In this document: positions 37,824 through 46,459 of the stretch, piece by piece
Layout: each line of letters begins with the position of its first letter
Position numbering within the stretch: position 1 is the stretch's first letter
Assembly (NCBI RefSeq): GCF_001650345.1
Contig: NZ_LVHF01000027.1
Span: 18,177-82,176, forward strand
Source: Photobacterium jeanii
Lineage (GTDB): Bacteria; Pseudomonadota; Gammaproteobacteria; Enterobacterales; Vibrionaceae
DNA length: 64,000 nt
Direction: 5' to 3'
The notes under the pieces: model-generated
Databases searched by the model: none
The model's input: only the letters and a program-made list of their open reading frames with translations
Told to the model about the DNA's origin: nothing
Program-made: the position numbers and the translations under genes

Positions 37824-38302
37824 ATATTTACGATTTAAATCAGCCGATATTACGCTCTGATTTTATTCGAGCGACATCAGCTGTTTTTTTACAAATCAAA
37901 GAGGTGTGATCAATTCGATCCTTAGACTGCAAATAGATAAGAATAGAAAATGGTTTTTCGTGTTCTTTCATGTTTTATGTTTTTTTATGTTTTTAAGTTG
38001 TTGAAAATAAATAGGTTTTATTTTTGTTGATAATGAAATAAGTAAAGATTAGAGGTGGATCACTGTTAGCGATAAAGTTTGCACTCAGTCATATTTTTTA
38101 AACAATAAATTAAGTTCTAATTGATGTTTTGCGCTGCGAAAGTAGTCTTGTTGGTGAGGTGAATGAACGAATTCACAAACTAAAAAAATATGATTTAGCT
38201 GATTTTAGAAATTTAGCTTACATATTGGGAGAGTTACTTTGAGCCTTCGGCGGCCAACCTTTTCAGGCTCAAGTAAACAGCTAATATTTTAGGAGTTATT
38301 CC
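37824..38302. other. Porin 1 control region and leader
   Basis: AT-rich. TTGATG (38121-38126), 16-bp spacer, TAGTCT (38143-38148) is a candidate promoter; a similar GCGA-TAGTCTT string lies upstream of porin 2 (about 41124-41138). The transcript leader would be about 150 bases and ends with the conserved hairpin listed next. Confidence 0.45.
38239..38272 (+). promoter_or_regulatory. Leader hairpin of porin 1 mRNA
   Basis: Perfect 8-bp stem TTGAGCCT/AGGCTCAA; the 18-base loop carries CGGCGGCCAAC (38248-38258), identical to the loop of the porin 2 leader hairpin although the stems differ. CAGCTAATATTTTAGGAG follows, holding the ribosome binding site. Confidence 0.65.
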
Positions 38303-39433
38303 ATGGGAAAATTATTCAAGCGTTCCGTTCTTGGCGTTGCCGTTGCAGCAGCAGCGTTAGTATCAACAGGCGTTCAAGCAAAACCAGCGACTGATACGGT
38401 TGATCTTTATGGTCAAATCGCAGTTTCTGTTTGGCAACTTGGTGAAGATAAAATTGGTGGCGGCGATGCGCCAATTAAAGTAGAGAATGAATCTCGCTTT
38501 GGTCTTCGTGGTTCGCACGATTTAGCTCGCGGTCCAATTCTATTCTGGCAAATGGAAGGTGGTAACGTTGCTGATGATGGTCAAGGTTCTGGCCTAGGTG
38601 TACGTGACACATTCGTTGGTTTGGATTTTGAAGATGCTGGTAAAATTCGTTTAGGTCGTATGCTTACGCCTCTTTACGAAATCATTGACTGGCCATACTC
38701 AGGTCAATCTGCAGGTAAAATCTTTGATGGCGGCGGTGATATCATTGGTGGTGCGCGTTACGACCGTCAATCAAACATGATTCGCTACGACTCAGCTAAC
38801 TACAGTGGCTTCTCGTTCAATTTAGCGGCTGGTCGTGGTACTGAAAGTAACAAAGATTCTAACTTCTTTGGTATCGGTGCACACTACTCAATCGCAATGT
38901 TTACCTTCCATGCTGGTTATGAAGGCGGTCAGGATCGCAGTGTAAGCGATTTGGATTCTCTATACAGCGCATGGTTGAAGCAAGAACCAGGTGTGACTCC
39001 AACACCATCTGGCATTGAAGGTAGCACAACATCTGATACTCAAGCTTACTTGCTAGGTTTTGAAGTTAACTTAGAAGACTTTGCATTTAATGCGGCTTAT
39101 AAACATGAACAAGCTGATTATGAAGATGCAGATTTTGAATATAAAGGCGTTACATACGAAGTTCGTGGCTTAGATCTTAAGCAAGGTAGTTACTCGCTAG
39201 GTGCTATCTACAACGGTGTAGAAAACTGGCAATTTAAACTTAACTACGCAGCTAACTTAGATGTGAAAGCGAGTGGTACTGAGCTAGACAATACTGCTGA
39301 CTCAATTATTTCAGCACAAGCACAATACTTCTTAGATGATTCAGCTCTTACTTACTTACGTCCGTATGTAATTGAAAAAGATGGCTCAGACCGTGAATTC
39401 GGTTGGGGCGCAGGTATTGAATACTACTTCTAG
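38303..39433 (+). CDS. Outer-membrane general porin 1 (OmpU/OmpL-like)
   Basis: 376 residues. Signal peptide MGKLFKRSVLGVAVAAAALVSTGVQA; mature protein begins KPATDTVDLYGQIAVSVW, a gammaproteobacterial porin start, with alternating beta-strand pattern, loop-3 type residues, FVGLDFEDAGKIRLGRMLTPLYE, and C-terminal aromatic WGAGIEYYF for BAM assembly. Corresponds to the porin next to ligA in V. cholerae. It is a trimeric, non-specific diffusion pore by inference. Related to porin 2 (41243) by a probable duplication. Confidence 0.92.
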   Translation: MGKLFKRSVLGVAVAAAALVSTGVQAKPATDTVDLYGQIAVSVWQLGEDKIGGGDAPIKVENESRFGLRGSHDLARGPILFWQMEGGNVADDGQGSGLGVRDTFVGLDFEDAGKIRLGRMLTPLYEIIDWPYSGQSAGKIFDGGGDIIGGARYDRQSNMIRYDSANYSGFSFNLAAGRGTESNKDSNFFGIGAHYSIAMFTFHAGYEGGQDRSVSDLDSLYSAWLKQEPGVTPTPSGIEGSTTSDTQAYLLGFEVNLEDFAFNAAYKHEQADYEDADFEYKGVTYEVRGLDLKQGSYSLGAIYNGVENWQFKLNYAANLDVKASGTELDNTADSIISAQAQYFLDDSALTYLRPYVIEKDGSDREFGWGAGIEYYF

Positions 39434-39474
39434 ACCCTATATTCAATACTACTACTGCTGAGTTCTTTAAATTT

Positions 39475-39503
39475 GACCGGTTGTTATCAGCCGGTCTTTT
39501 TTG
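39475..39503 (+). terminator. Porin 1 terminator
   Basis: GACCGG-TTGTTATCAG-CCGGTC then TTTTTT. Confidence 0.82.
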
Positions 39504-39843
39504 TTTTAAGCGTTAAAAACTGTTGGAGGATTTTGTTTTCTTCATTGCTAAATTGGCATGATTACTTCTCTTTCTGTTTTGCTTTGTAACTATGTATCTC
39601 AGCTGTATTTAACTAGCCCACATGAAATGTAGTATTTCCTTCTATTCTTCACTACCTCCCGTTACAGCTTCGCTATTTATCTTTCTTTTCATAATAGATG
39701 CTTACCCGTGAAATCATTTGAGCCGTTATTTATCTTTATTTGTAACGGCTTGTATTGGAAGAGCTTGTTTCTACTTGTTTGGTTTTTGATGGTGAATAAA
39801 GCAAGGAACAAGGTAAGGGAAGTCTTTAATGTGTGGTGGATAT
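39504..39843. other. Intergenic region after porin 1
   Basis: About 340 bases, AT-rich with pyrimidine runs; nothing recognisable. Confidence 0.4.
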
Positions 39844-39866
39844 AAAAAACGCCCGGAAGGGCGTTT
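39844..39866 (-). terminator. Terminator of UPF0319 gene 1
   Basis: Minus strand AAACGCCC-TTCC-GGGCGTTTTTTAT; located 40 bases after the gene's stop. Confidence 0.85.
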
Positions 39867-39908
39867 AATTCTTAGTGACAGTAAAGAAATTTATTCGACT
39901 AATATTGA

Positions 39909-40586
39909 TCAGTTAATATTCGTTACCGCCCAGCTTAGAAACTCTTTCTTCGTATTTTCATCGGCTTGCTCGAACCAATGACGAAGCATGATTGCCGGAT
40001 CAGCATTGCTATCACTGACTGCAACTTTTTTAGTTGGTACTGTTTTTTGTACTTTTGGTTGAGCTGTTGTTTGTGCGACAGCAACAGGTGCGGCGACGTA
40101 TGCAGTGGCTGCTATACCATTGGTTTTATTGTAACGCTCAACGAGTGAGACAAAATCTGGCGAAATATCTAATCCGGTATTTAAGTTGTCGTGTGCGACT
40201 TCAATGGCTTTACCATTTTTGGTGATGGTAAAAGTTGGCGCTCTATTATAATCGCGACCTTGATCTAGCGTTTCAATGTTGGGGATATCAAGCTTGAGTG
40301 TCGCGTCCATTGCATCAAAGCGAGCAACCACTGCGGTTGATTTATATTTCGTTTTTAAACTGCCTGACTCACGAACGATTTTAGCAATACGGAATGCTAT
40401 CTGATTGGTACCGTCAGGTAATTGAATTTGTGGTTGGTGATCAAAGCCAAACATAGATGCGCCAGCATCTTGTTCATTAACGACTAGCAGTTGAACACCT
40501 CGTGGAATTTCGAGTGTGACTTCTGCCATAGCTGAAGGTGCAAGCGGTAATAAAAGTGCCGCAAGTGCTAACGGTTTTACCTTCAT
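39909..40586 (-). CDS. UPF0319 (DUF2057) exported protein, copy 1
   Basis: 225 residues. Signal peptide MKVKPLALAALLLPLAPSAMA; mature part EVTLEIPRGVQLLVVNEQ, PDGTNQIAFRIAKIV, KYKSTAVVARFDAMDATLKL and C-terminal ADENTKKEFLSWAVTNIN, the UPF0319/YccT family layout. Function unproven. ATG 40586 has GGGAG 9 bases upstream; longer upstream starts lack one. Convergent with porin 1; a paralogue follows porin 2. Confidence 0.88.
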   Translation of the reverse strand: MKVKPLALAALLLPLAPSAMAEVTLEIPRGVQLLVVNEQDAGASMFGFDHQPQIQLPDGTNQIAFRIAKIVRESGSLKTKYKSTAVVARFDAMDATLKLDIPNIETLDQGRDYNRAPTFTITKNGKAIEVAHDNLNTGLDISPDFVSLVERYNKTNGIAATAYVAAPVAVAQTTAQPKVQKTVPTKKVAVSDSNADPAIMLRHWFEQADENTKKEFLSWAVTNIN

Positions 40587-41242
40587 TGTGTTCTCCCTGA
40601 AAGGACTCGCGTTATGAAAAGCGGTCGTCCATGCATAGTTAATTCGTTCTACAATTTTACGTTGCTTAGCAGTGACAAAGAAGTGAATTTCATTTTCCAA
40701 CCGATGAACTCAGAGCTTAGTCACACCCTGTGATATCAAGCTGATAGCTTTAGCTTCGGAGATGTTTATAGACATTGATTAGGGGATTGTCTGCCTTAAA
40801 TTAAGAGCATCACTAGCCACCTTAATGAGATCCTCAAATTAAGTAAGTTCATTTTTTTCTAAACGAATTCGATATAGGTCACCTTTTTGACTCATAAAAA
40901 AACTAAACCTCTCAACGCTTTTCTCAAAACATCTAAATTTTGATCGTTTTGGTGTTTTGTTGCAGCCAAATTTGCGAGAAGGGGCACGGAAAACGTCTTC
41001 TTCTTATCTGAAGTGTAAATTAGGTTTTTAGATTAAGTGTTTGTTTTTATTTGCTTTATGTTTTTTTACTTGTTGGGGTTTTGAAGCGGTTCATGCTTTT
41101 TCTCGCTTTGTATTTGTGGCGTGAAAAAAGCGAGTAGTCTTATCCGTGTTCTCAATATGAAACATTAAATTTCATTGTGCTAACCTCCGGCGGCCAACAG
41201 AGGTAAGTGCATGAATCCAGCTAATATTTTTAGGAGCTTTCC
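40587..41242. other. Divergent region, UPF0319 gene 1 and porin 2
   Basis: About 650 bases. Promoter DNA for both genes. The right end carries the porin 2 leader hairpin. No coding frame supported. Confidence 0.4.
41183..41204 (+). promoter_or_regulatory. Leader hairpin of porin 2 mRNA
   Basis: Stem ACCTC/GAGGT with loop CGGCGGCCAACA. The loop core CGGCGGCCAAC is identical to that in the porin 1 leader while the stem sequences differ and still pair. CAGCTAATATTTTTAGGAG follows. Confidence 0.65.
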
Positions 41243-42382
41243 ATGAGTAATTTGTTCAAACGTACCTTACTAGGTGCTGCGATTGCATCTGCAGCAATTG
41301 CATCTGTTCCAGCGCACGCAAGTGATTCTGGCGCTAAGTATGAACACAGCATTTACGGTTTGATTGCGATGCAGGTAGCGCACCGTGATTACGATAAAGA
41401 AAAAAACAATGAAGGCGTACAGTTTAATAATGAGTCTCGCTTAGGTTGGCGTGGTACGGCTCAATTTGATCAAATGCCTAATTGGACTTTCCTATGGCAG
41501 ATTGAATCTGGTTATGTCGATGAGTCTTTTGCTGGTGAAAATGGTGGTAATGGTTATTTAGGCCGTCGTGATACTTTTGTCGGCTTTGAGCATGAGAAGG
41601 CAGGTAAAATTCGTCTTGGTCGTGTATTAACGCCTATTTATGAGTTAATTGACTGGCCTGCAACTAACCCAGGTATGGGTAACGTGTGGGACTGGGGTGG
41701 CAATATTGGCGGTAACAACTTTAACGATCGTCAATCAGATACCATTCGCTGGGATACAAACGAGCTATGGTCTGGTTTTACGATGGATATCGCAGCTGGT
41801 GCCGGTGAAGACCGTGCAGGGGCAACTGACAGCGAGCGAGCATCGAAAAACTACTGGCACGGTATGGCTGCCCACCAAAACTTTAAAGGTGATTGGGGTT
41901 GGGCACAGTTAGATCTTGCTTACGAGATGAACTACGACACCTTAGACAAAACTAAAGGTAAGTTCAAAGATACATTCTGGGATAACCAAACTTACCTTGC
42001 TGGTATTCAAGGGGGCTTCTCAAATGGGTTGAGCTACTTTGGTTACTACCGTATTGCGAAAGCAGATAATAGCAAGTTTAACCAAGATGAGCGTGAGGAT
42101 TCATTCTCTGTAGGTTTAATGTATAACTTTGATAAGTGGCAAGCGAAGATCGCCCATGCTTCAAACTTAGGTTTAGAAGTGAATGGTAACGAGATTAAGA
42201 ATACCAAAGATCAAGTTACGTCAATGCAGTTAATGTACTTTGTTGATACGAATGCAGTGCTTTATGCACGTTATGCGATGAATGACTTAGATCGTATTGA
42301 TGCTGACAACAAAGGTTACCAAGACCGTGGTAAATCAGATAGCTTTAACGAAGCATCAATCGGTGTGGAATACTGGTTCTAA
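41243..42382 (+). CDS. Outer-membrane general porin 2
   Basis: 379 residues. Signal MSNLFKRTLLGAAIASAAIASVPAHA; mature SGAKYEHSIYGLIAMQ, NNESRLGWRGTAQF, DTFVGFEHEKAGKIRLGRVLTPIYELIDWP and C-terminal EASIGVEYWF. Clearly homologous to porin 1, with the same RLGR-LTP-YE-IDWP signature and same-sized strands but different loops. AGGAG in the shared leader string precedes ATG. Probably co-transcribed in part with the following UPF0319 gene. Confidence 0.92.
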   Translation: MSNLFKRTLLGAAIASAAIASVPAHASDSGAKYEHSIYGLIAMQVAHRDYDKEKNNEGVQFNNESRLGWRGTAQFDQMPNWTFLWQIESGYVDESFAGENGGNGYLGRRDTFVGFEHEKAGKIRLGRVLTPIYELIDWPATNPGMGNVWDWGGNIGGNNFNDRQSDTIRWDTNELWSGFTMDIAAGAGEDRAGATDSERASKNYWHGMAAHQNFKGDWGWAQLDLAYEMNYDTLDKTKGKFKDTFWDNQTYLAGIQGGFSNGLSYFGYYRIAKADNSKFNQDEREDSFSVGLMYNFDKWQAKIAHASNLGLEVNGNEIKNTKDQVTSMQLMYFVDTNAVLYARYAMNDLDRIDADNKGYQDRGKSDSFNEASIGVEYWF

Positions 42383-42415
42383 GATGAGCCGTCGTAGCTA
42401 ATAGTGCAAATAATC

Positions 42416-42436
42416 AGGGCGAGGAATTCTCGCCCT
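42416..42436 (+). other. Hairpin between porin 2 and UPF0319 gene 2
   Basis: AGGGCGAG-GAATT-CTCGCCCT then TTGCC: perfect 8-bp stem with few T. Looks like a leaky terminator or processing stem that would reduce downstream expression relative to the porin. Confidence 0.6.
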
Positions 42437-42452
42437 TTGCCGTGGAGGTATT

Positions 42453-43112
42453 ATGAAAAAATGGATGACACTTTTTACACTGATCTTAGGGGGTATATCG
42501 TTGCAGTTGAATGCGGCAACGTTAACTTTTAATAAAGAAGTTGGCCCTTTGGTACTGAATGGGGAAGAAGTGGCCACCGACATTTTTTCTTCACCTGATA
42601 AACTCACGCTGAGATCGGGACAGAACCAAGTACTTTTTGCCTTGGGACAAGTGGTGGTTGAAGATGGACGTCGCACTAAGTTTAATTCGGTACCGTTTAT
42701 TATTCGCTTTGAGGCATCTCGTGATGATCTGATGCTGACTTATCAGCCTTTCCGTACTATGGATGAGGCGAGAAAATTTGAAAAAGACCCTCGTTTTAAC
42801 TTAGTTACAGCATCTGGTCATGCGATTCCGTATCAATTGGAACCTTTGCATGTTAACGGTATGCAAGGCATGCAAAATTTTGAAAAAGCAGTACGTAAAT
42901 ATAACCAGCAAGGCGCTGGCGTTGCTGTGATTGCGGTAAATAGTGAAAATACTTCTGTGTCTCATGTTGCACCAACGACAACACAAATTAAATCAACAAA
43001 AACAACATCGAGTAAGCGTGCGATTCTTGAAGCCGGCTTTAACGAGATGACAGCCGATGAGCAGCAAGCATTCATGATGTGGGCGATGAAGAACTTAAAG
43101 AACCCGTCTTAA
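42453..43112 (+). CDS. UPF0319 (DUF2057) exported protein, copy 2
   Basis: 219 residues. Signal MKKWMTLFTLILGGISLQLNA, then TLTFNKEVGPLVLNGEEV, LRSGQNQVLFALGQVVVEDG, SVPFIIRFEASRDDLMLTY and C-terminal TADEQQAFMMWAMKNLKN, matching copy 1's layout. GGAGG 6 bases before ATG. 70 bases downstream of porin 2. Function unproven. Confidence 0.88.
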   Translation: MKKWMTLFTLILGGISLQLNAATLTFNKEVGPLVLNGEEVATDIFSSPDKLTLRSGQNQVLFALGQVVVEDGRRTKFNSVPFIIRFEASRDDLMLTYQPFRTMDEARKFEKDPRFNLVTASGHAIPYQLEPLHVNGMQGMQNFEKAVRKYNQQGAGVAVIAVNSENTSVSHVAPTTTQIKSTKTTSSKRAILEAGFNEMTADEQQAFMMWAMKNLKNPS

Positions 43113-43343
43113 TCTTGAAGAGCACTGTCTTTCGGTAATATTCAACGTGTCGGTCTATTGGCACTGGCATTAACACTGTGTTGAGGTGCCATTGTGAGTG
43201 AAAGCTTACTCTTGGCGCCGCTTAACTGCTATTTGCACCGGGAGAGTGATTGTAGAATTGAGCGACAGTGTTAAAATAACGCCCAATTATGGGCTTATAG
43301 TACAAGTGCTGTAAGCCTATCCAGTCACTTTAAGGTAAATCAA

Positions 43344-44774
43344 ATGACGGTTAAAACTCGTTTTGCGCCAAGCCCAACAGGCTTTTTGCACGTTGGTGGT
43401 GCGCGTACTGCATTGTACTCATGGCTATTTGCGAAGAACCAAGGTGGTGAATTTGTTCTTCGTATCGAAGATACCGATCTAGAGCGTTCAACTCAGGAAG
43501 CAATCGATGCGATCATTGAGGGTATGGAATGGATTGGTCTGAACTGGGATGAAGGTCCGTACTACCAAACAAAACGTTTTGATCGTTACAACCAACTGAT
43601 TGATGAGCTACTAGCTGAAGACAAAGCATACAAGTGTTACTGTCCAAAAGAGCTACTAGACGAGATCCGTGAAGAGCAAATGGCAGCGGGTGTAAAACCT
43701 CGCTACGATGCTAATCACCCTAAAATTGTTGCCGCTAACGCAGCCGCGACAGCAGAATCTCCATTTGTAATTCGCTTCCGCAACCCGAAAGAAGGTACGG
43801 TAGTGTTTGACGATCACGTTCGTGGTCGCATTGAAATTGCAAACAGCGAGCTTGATGATCTGATCATTCGTCGTACCGACGGTAGCCCAACATACAACTT
43901 CTGTGTAGTGGTTGATGACTGGGATATGGGTATCACTCAAGTTGTTCGTGGTGAAGACCACATCAACAATACCCCTCGTCAAATTAACATCTACGAAGCA
44001 CTAGGTGCACCAGTACCTGAGTTCGCACACTGTGCAATGATCCTAGGTGATGACGGTGCTAAGCTGTCTAAACGTCACGGTGCAGTAAGTGTTATGCAGT
44101 ACCGCGATGACGGTTACCTACCGCAAGCACTACTTAACTACCTTGTGCGTCTTGGCTGGTCTCACGGTGACCAAGAAATCTTCTCGCTAGAAGAGATGAT
44201 CAACCTATTTAGCCTAGATTCTATCAGTAAGTCAGCTTCTGCTTTCAACACTGACAAACTACTATGGTTGAACAACCACTACATCAAAACTGCTGAGCCA
44301 GAGTACGTTGCTAAATACCTACAATGGCACCTAGATCAGAAAGAAATCGATGTAATTAATGGCCCTGCAATCACTGAAGTGATCAAGCTAGTGGGTGAGC
44401 GTTGTAATACGCTAATCGAACTTGCAGAGCAGTCGCGTTACTTCTACCAAGATTTCAGTGAATTCGAAGCGGGTGCAGCGAAGAAACACCTTCGTCCTGT
44501 AGCGAAAGAAGCGCTTGAGCTAGCAATGGCAAAAGTAGAAGCACTTGCTGCGGATGAGTGGACAACTGAAAATCTACACAACGTGATTAAAACTACGTGT
44601 GAAGAGCTAGAACTTGGCATGGGTAAAGTGGGTATGCCACTACGTGTTGCAGTAACGGGTCAAGGTCAATCACCTTCAGTTGACGCAGTAATGCAGCTTG
44701 TTGGTCAAGCGCGTGTTGTTGAGCGTATCAAGATGGCACTAGCCTTCATCGCTGAGCGTGAAGCAAACGCATAA
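43344..44774 (+). CDS. gltX: Glutamyl-tRNA synthetase
   Basis: 476 residues (E. coli 471). Class I motifs: [14 protein letters not shown] (HIGH variant, about 9-22) and [11 protein letters not shown] (KMSKS variant, about 240-250), plus [29 protein letters not shown]-terminal anticodon-binding domain complete. The E. coli Cys-based zinc site is only partly conserved (CYCPKELL present, partner Cys absent), as in many homologues. ATG after AAGGTAAA. Strong codon bias. Confidence 0.97.
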   Translation: MTVKTRFAPSPTGFLHVGGARTALYSWLFAKNQGGEFVLRIEDTDLERSTQEAIDAIIEGMEWIGLNWDEGPYYQTKRFDRYNQLIDELLAEDKAYKCYCPKELLDEIREEQMAAGVKPRYDANHPKIVAANAAATAESPFVIRFRNPKEGTVVFDDHVRGRIEIANSELDDLIIRRTDGSPTYNFCVVVDDWDMGITQVVRGEDHINNTPRQINIYEALGAPVPEFAHCAMILGDDGAKLSKRHGAVSVMQYRDDGYLPQALLNYLVRLGWSHGDQEIFSLEEMINLFSLDSISKSASAFNTDKLLWLNNHYIKTAEPEYVAKYLQWHLDQKEIDVINGPAITEVIKLVGERCNTLIELAEQSRYFYQDFSEFEAGAAKKHLRPVAKEALELAMAKVEALAADEWTTENLHNVIKTTCEELELGMGKVGMPLRVAVTGQGQSPSVDAVMQLVGQARVVERIKMALAFIAEREANA

Positions 44775-44795
44775 TTATTGCTGAATTTTGAATTG

Positions 44796-44828
44796 AAAAC
44801 GGGCGCAAGTATCTTGCGCCCGTTTTTT
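44796..44828. terminator. Terminator between gltX and the small secreted-protein gene
   Basis: AAAACGGGCGCAAG-TATC-TTGCGCCCGTTTTTT: 14-bp stem with tracts on both sides, so it can serve both convergent genes. Confidence 0.92.
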
Positions 44829-44846
44829 ATGTTTGGGATATAAGCC

Positions 44847-45023
44847 CTAAAGGTTATTACGTTGTTTATAGTTATCAACGCACACCCAAAAGTTTTTTGA
44901 AGTTGCACAGTACTTCATCGCACCTTCAGGTATCACTTCAGGCGTGCCTGAAAGCGTAAACGCAGAAGAGGCAAAACTTGCTGAAAGTAGTAGGGCCGCG
45001 CAAGCCATAGCAATCTTTTTCAT
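44847..45023 (-). CDS. 58-residue secreted protein, unknown
   Basis: Found by eye. MKKIAMACAALLLSASFASSA signal peptide (cleavage after about 21), mature FTLSGTPEVIPEGAMKYCATSKNFWVC... about 37 residues with two Cys (about 39 and 48) that may form a disulfide. GGGAG is 7 bases upstream of ATG. No family recognised. Convergent with gltX. Confidence 0.7.
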   Translation of the reverse strand: MKKIAMACAALLLSASFASSAFTLSGTPEVIPEGAMKYCATSKNFWVCVDNYKQRNNL

Positions 45024-45469
45024 ATCATATCTCCCTTGGATTTATCCAATTGCTTATTTATTCGCATATAGCATGAATGATCTACTGCCATTCATTACCA
45101 CTTCTAAAGCGTAGGCGAAGATCATATTTTGCAAATCTTAATAACCTACTTGGGTATTACGTAAAAAAAGAAAGGCTTTATAAAAAAACATTTCAACAAA
45201 ATTTTATGTTTGATGTAATTAACATATTTGTAAGTTGAATAAAATTGTGAGCAATCATTTATTGACATGTATTTACTAAGTTTTTACTATCGCGCACTGT
45301 TTTACATGCATGGCTAATAAAACAACGTTTTTGTTATTTATGCATGGATGTGTTCGTCTCGTTCCCGCCAAATGTAAGACAAATTATTTTTTATTTTTCT
45401 CACTTTTGAGAGCCCAACAGAGGGTACTTTGCCGCATGGCAAGGTTGAGTTGTAGCTAAAAGGTAAAGC
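45024..45469. other. PAP2 gene control region and leader
   Basis: AT-rich. Promoter TTGACA (45262-45267), 17-bp spacer, TACTAT (45285-45290); the mRNA leader is then about 170 bases and contains TTGCC-GCAT-GGCAA and GCCCAACAGAGGGTA. Confidence 0.45.
45262..45290 (+). promoter_or_regulatory. Strong sigma-70 promoter of PAP2 gene
   Basis: Perfect TTGACA, 17-bp spacer, TACTAT (5 of 6 to TATAAT). Start near 45297. Confidence 0.7.
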
Positions 45470-46009
45470 ATGAAAATGAAGTCAGGGGTTGTTGCTTTAG
45501 TTTTAGCAGCGACGACGTGTTCTGCGTCTGCACATAATAAGAACTTAGAAAAATACGGTGATATTGCTCAGATTGGTATTCCACTCACTGCGGGTGCAAT
45601 CTCACTATACAAAGGTGATACAGAAGGTTTATTTCAGTTGGCTGAAGGTGCGCTATACACTGCTGTAGCTACTCACGCTTTGAAATTCTCAATCAATGCT
45701 GAACGTCCTAATGGTGGTGATCACTCATTCCCATCAGGCCACACTTCAGCGGCTACACAGGGTGCTGCATACCTACAGTTCCGCTACGGTTGGGAGTACG
45801 GTGTACCAGCGTACGCTGCTGCAGCTTTAGTAGGTTATTCTCGTGTAGACAGTAATCACCACTACTGGCGCGATGTTGTTGCTGGTGCAGCACTTGCTAC
45901 AGGTATCCAATACGTAGTGACAGAAATGGGTTACTCAATGAGTAACTATGTTATTGCTCCTTACGTCAATGGTGATGAAGTTGGCTTAACTGCAAGCATC
46001 AACTTTTAA
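45470..46009 (+). CDS. PAP2-family phosphatase, exported
   Basis: 179 residues. Signal peptide (about 1-21, MKMKSGVVALVLAATTCSASA). Three acid-phosphatase motifs: KFSINAERPNGGD (KxxxxxxRP), SFPSGHTSAATQ (PSGH), SRVDSNHHYWRDVVAG (SRxxxxxHxxxD). Probably dephosphorylates lipid or soluble phosphates in the periplasm; which substrate is unknown. Confidence 0.9.
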   Translation: MKMKSGVVALVLAATTCSASAHNKNLEKYGDIAQIGIPLTAGAISLYKGDTEGLFQLAEGALYTAVATHALKFSINAERPNGGDHSFPSGHTSAATQGAAYLQFRYGWEYGVPAYAAAALVGYSRVDSNHHYWRDVVAGAALATGIQYVVTEMGYSMSNYVIAPYVNGDEVGLTASINF

Positions 46010-46034
46010 TAATTAAAAGAACCATTACGTAAAC

Positions 46035-46062
46035 AAAAAAAGAAGCTAAGGCTTCTTTTTTT
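46035..46062 (+). terminator. PAP2 gene terminator
   Basis: AAAAAAAGAAGC-TAAG-GCTTCTTTTTTTT. Confidence 0.9.
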
Positions 46063-46294
46063 TATACCTGTTATTTGGCTTTATTATTCATGACTCTTAA
46101 CTAGAATTCCTTTTTTGCGCCGCTTAGTTTGTTTAAACCCTTCCTGACAATGTTCAGCTTTTTGTAATTAGCACTGCGGCTTAGCGTTAAACTTATCTCG
46201 TTTTTGCGAGCTATTGGATTGGATGAGCTGAATATTTTCTTATTTAATATTCAGAGTGCGATAAGGTAAGAATAGAAACTAGATAGGGTAAATG

Positions 46295-46327
46295 AAAAAG
46301 GACAGTCGCGGTAAACCGTGACTGCCC
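46295..46327 (-). terminator. tRNA-Arg terminator
   Basis: On the minus strand GGGCAGTCACGG-TTTA-CCGCGACTGTCC then TTTTT, starting 9 bases after the tRNA end. Confidence 0.85.
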
Positions 46328-46335
46328 TTTAAATA

Positions 46336-46412
46336 TGGCGCTCCCTGCAGGAGTCGAACCTGCGGCCTTCCCCTTAGGAGGGGGACGCTCTATCCAGCTG
46401 AGCTAAGGGAGC
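46336..46412 (-). tRNA. tRNA-Arg (CCT)
   Basis: 77 nt including encoded CCA. Minus strand starts GCTCCCTTAGCTCAGCTGG; acceptor GCTCCCT/AGGGAGC, D loop with GG, anticodon loop CTCCTAA (anticodon CCT, reads AGG), T-arm GGTTCGACTCC. Confidence 0.96.
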
Positions 46413-46459
46413 ATGGCCACCATTATACGCATTTCTCGCACAATATTAAGTCATTTGTA

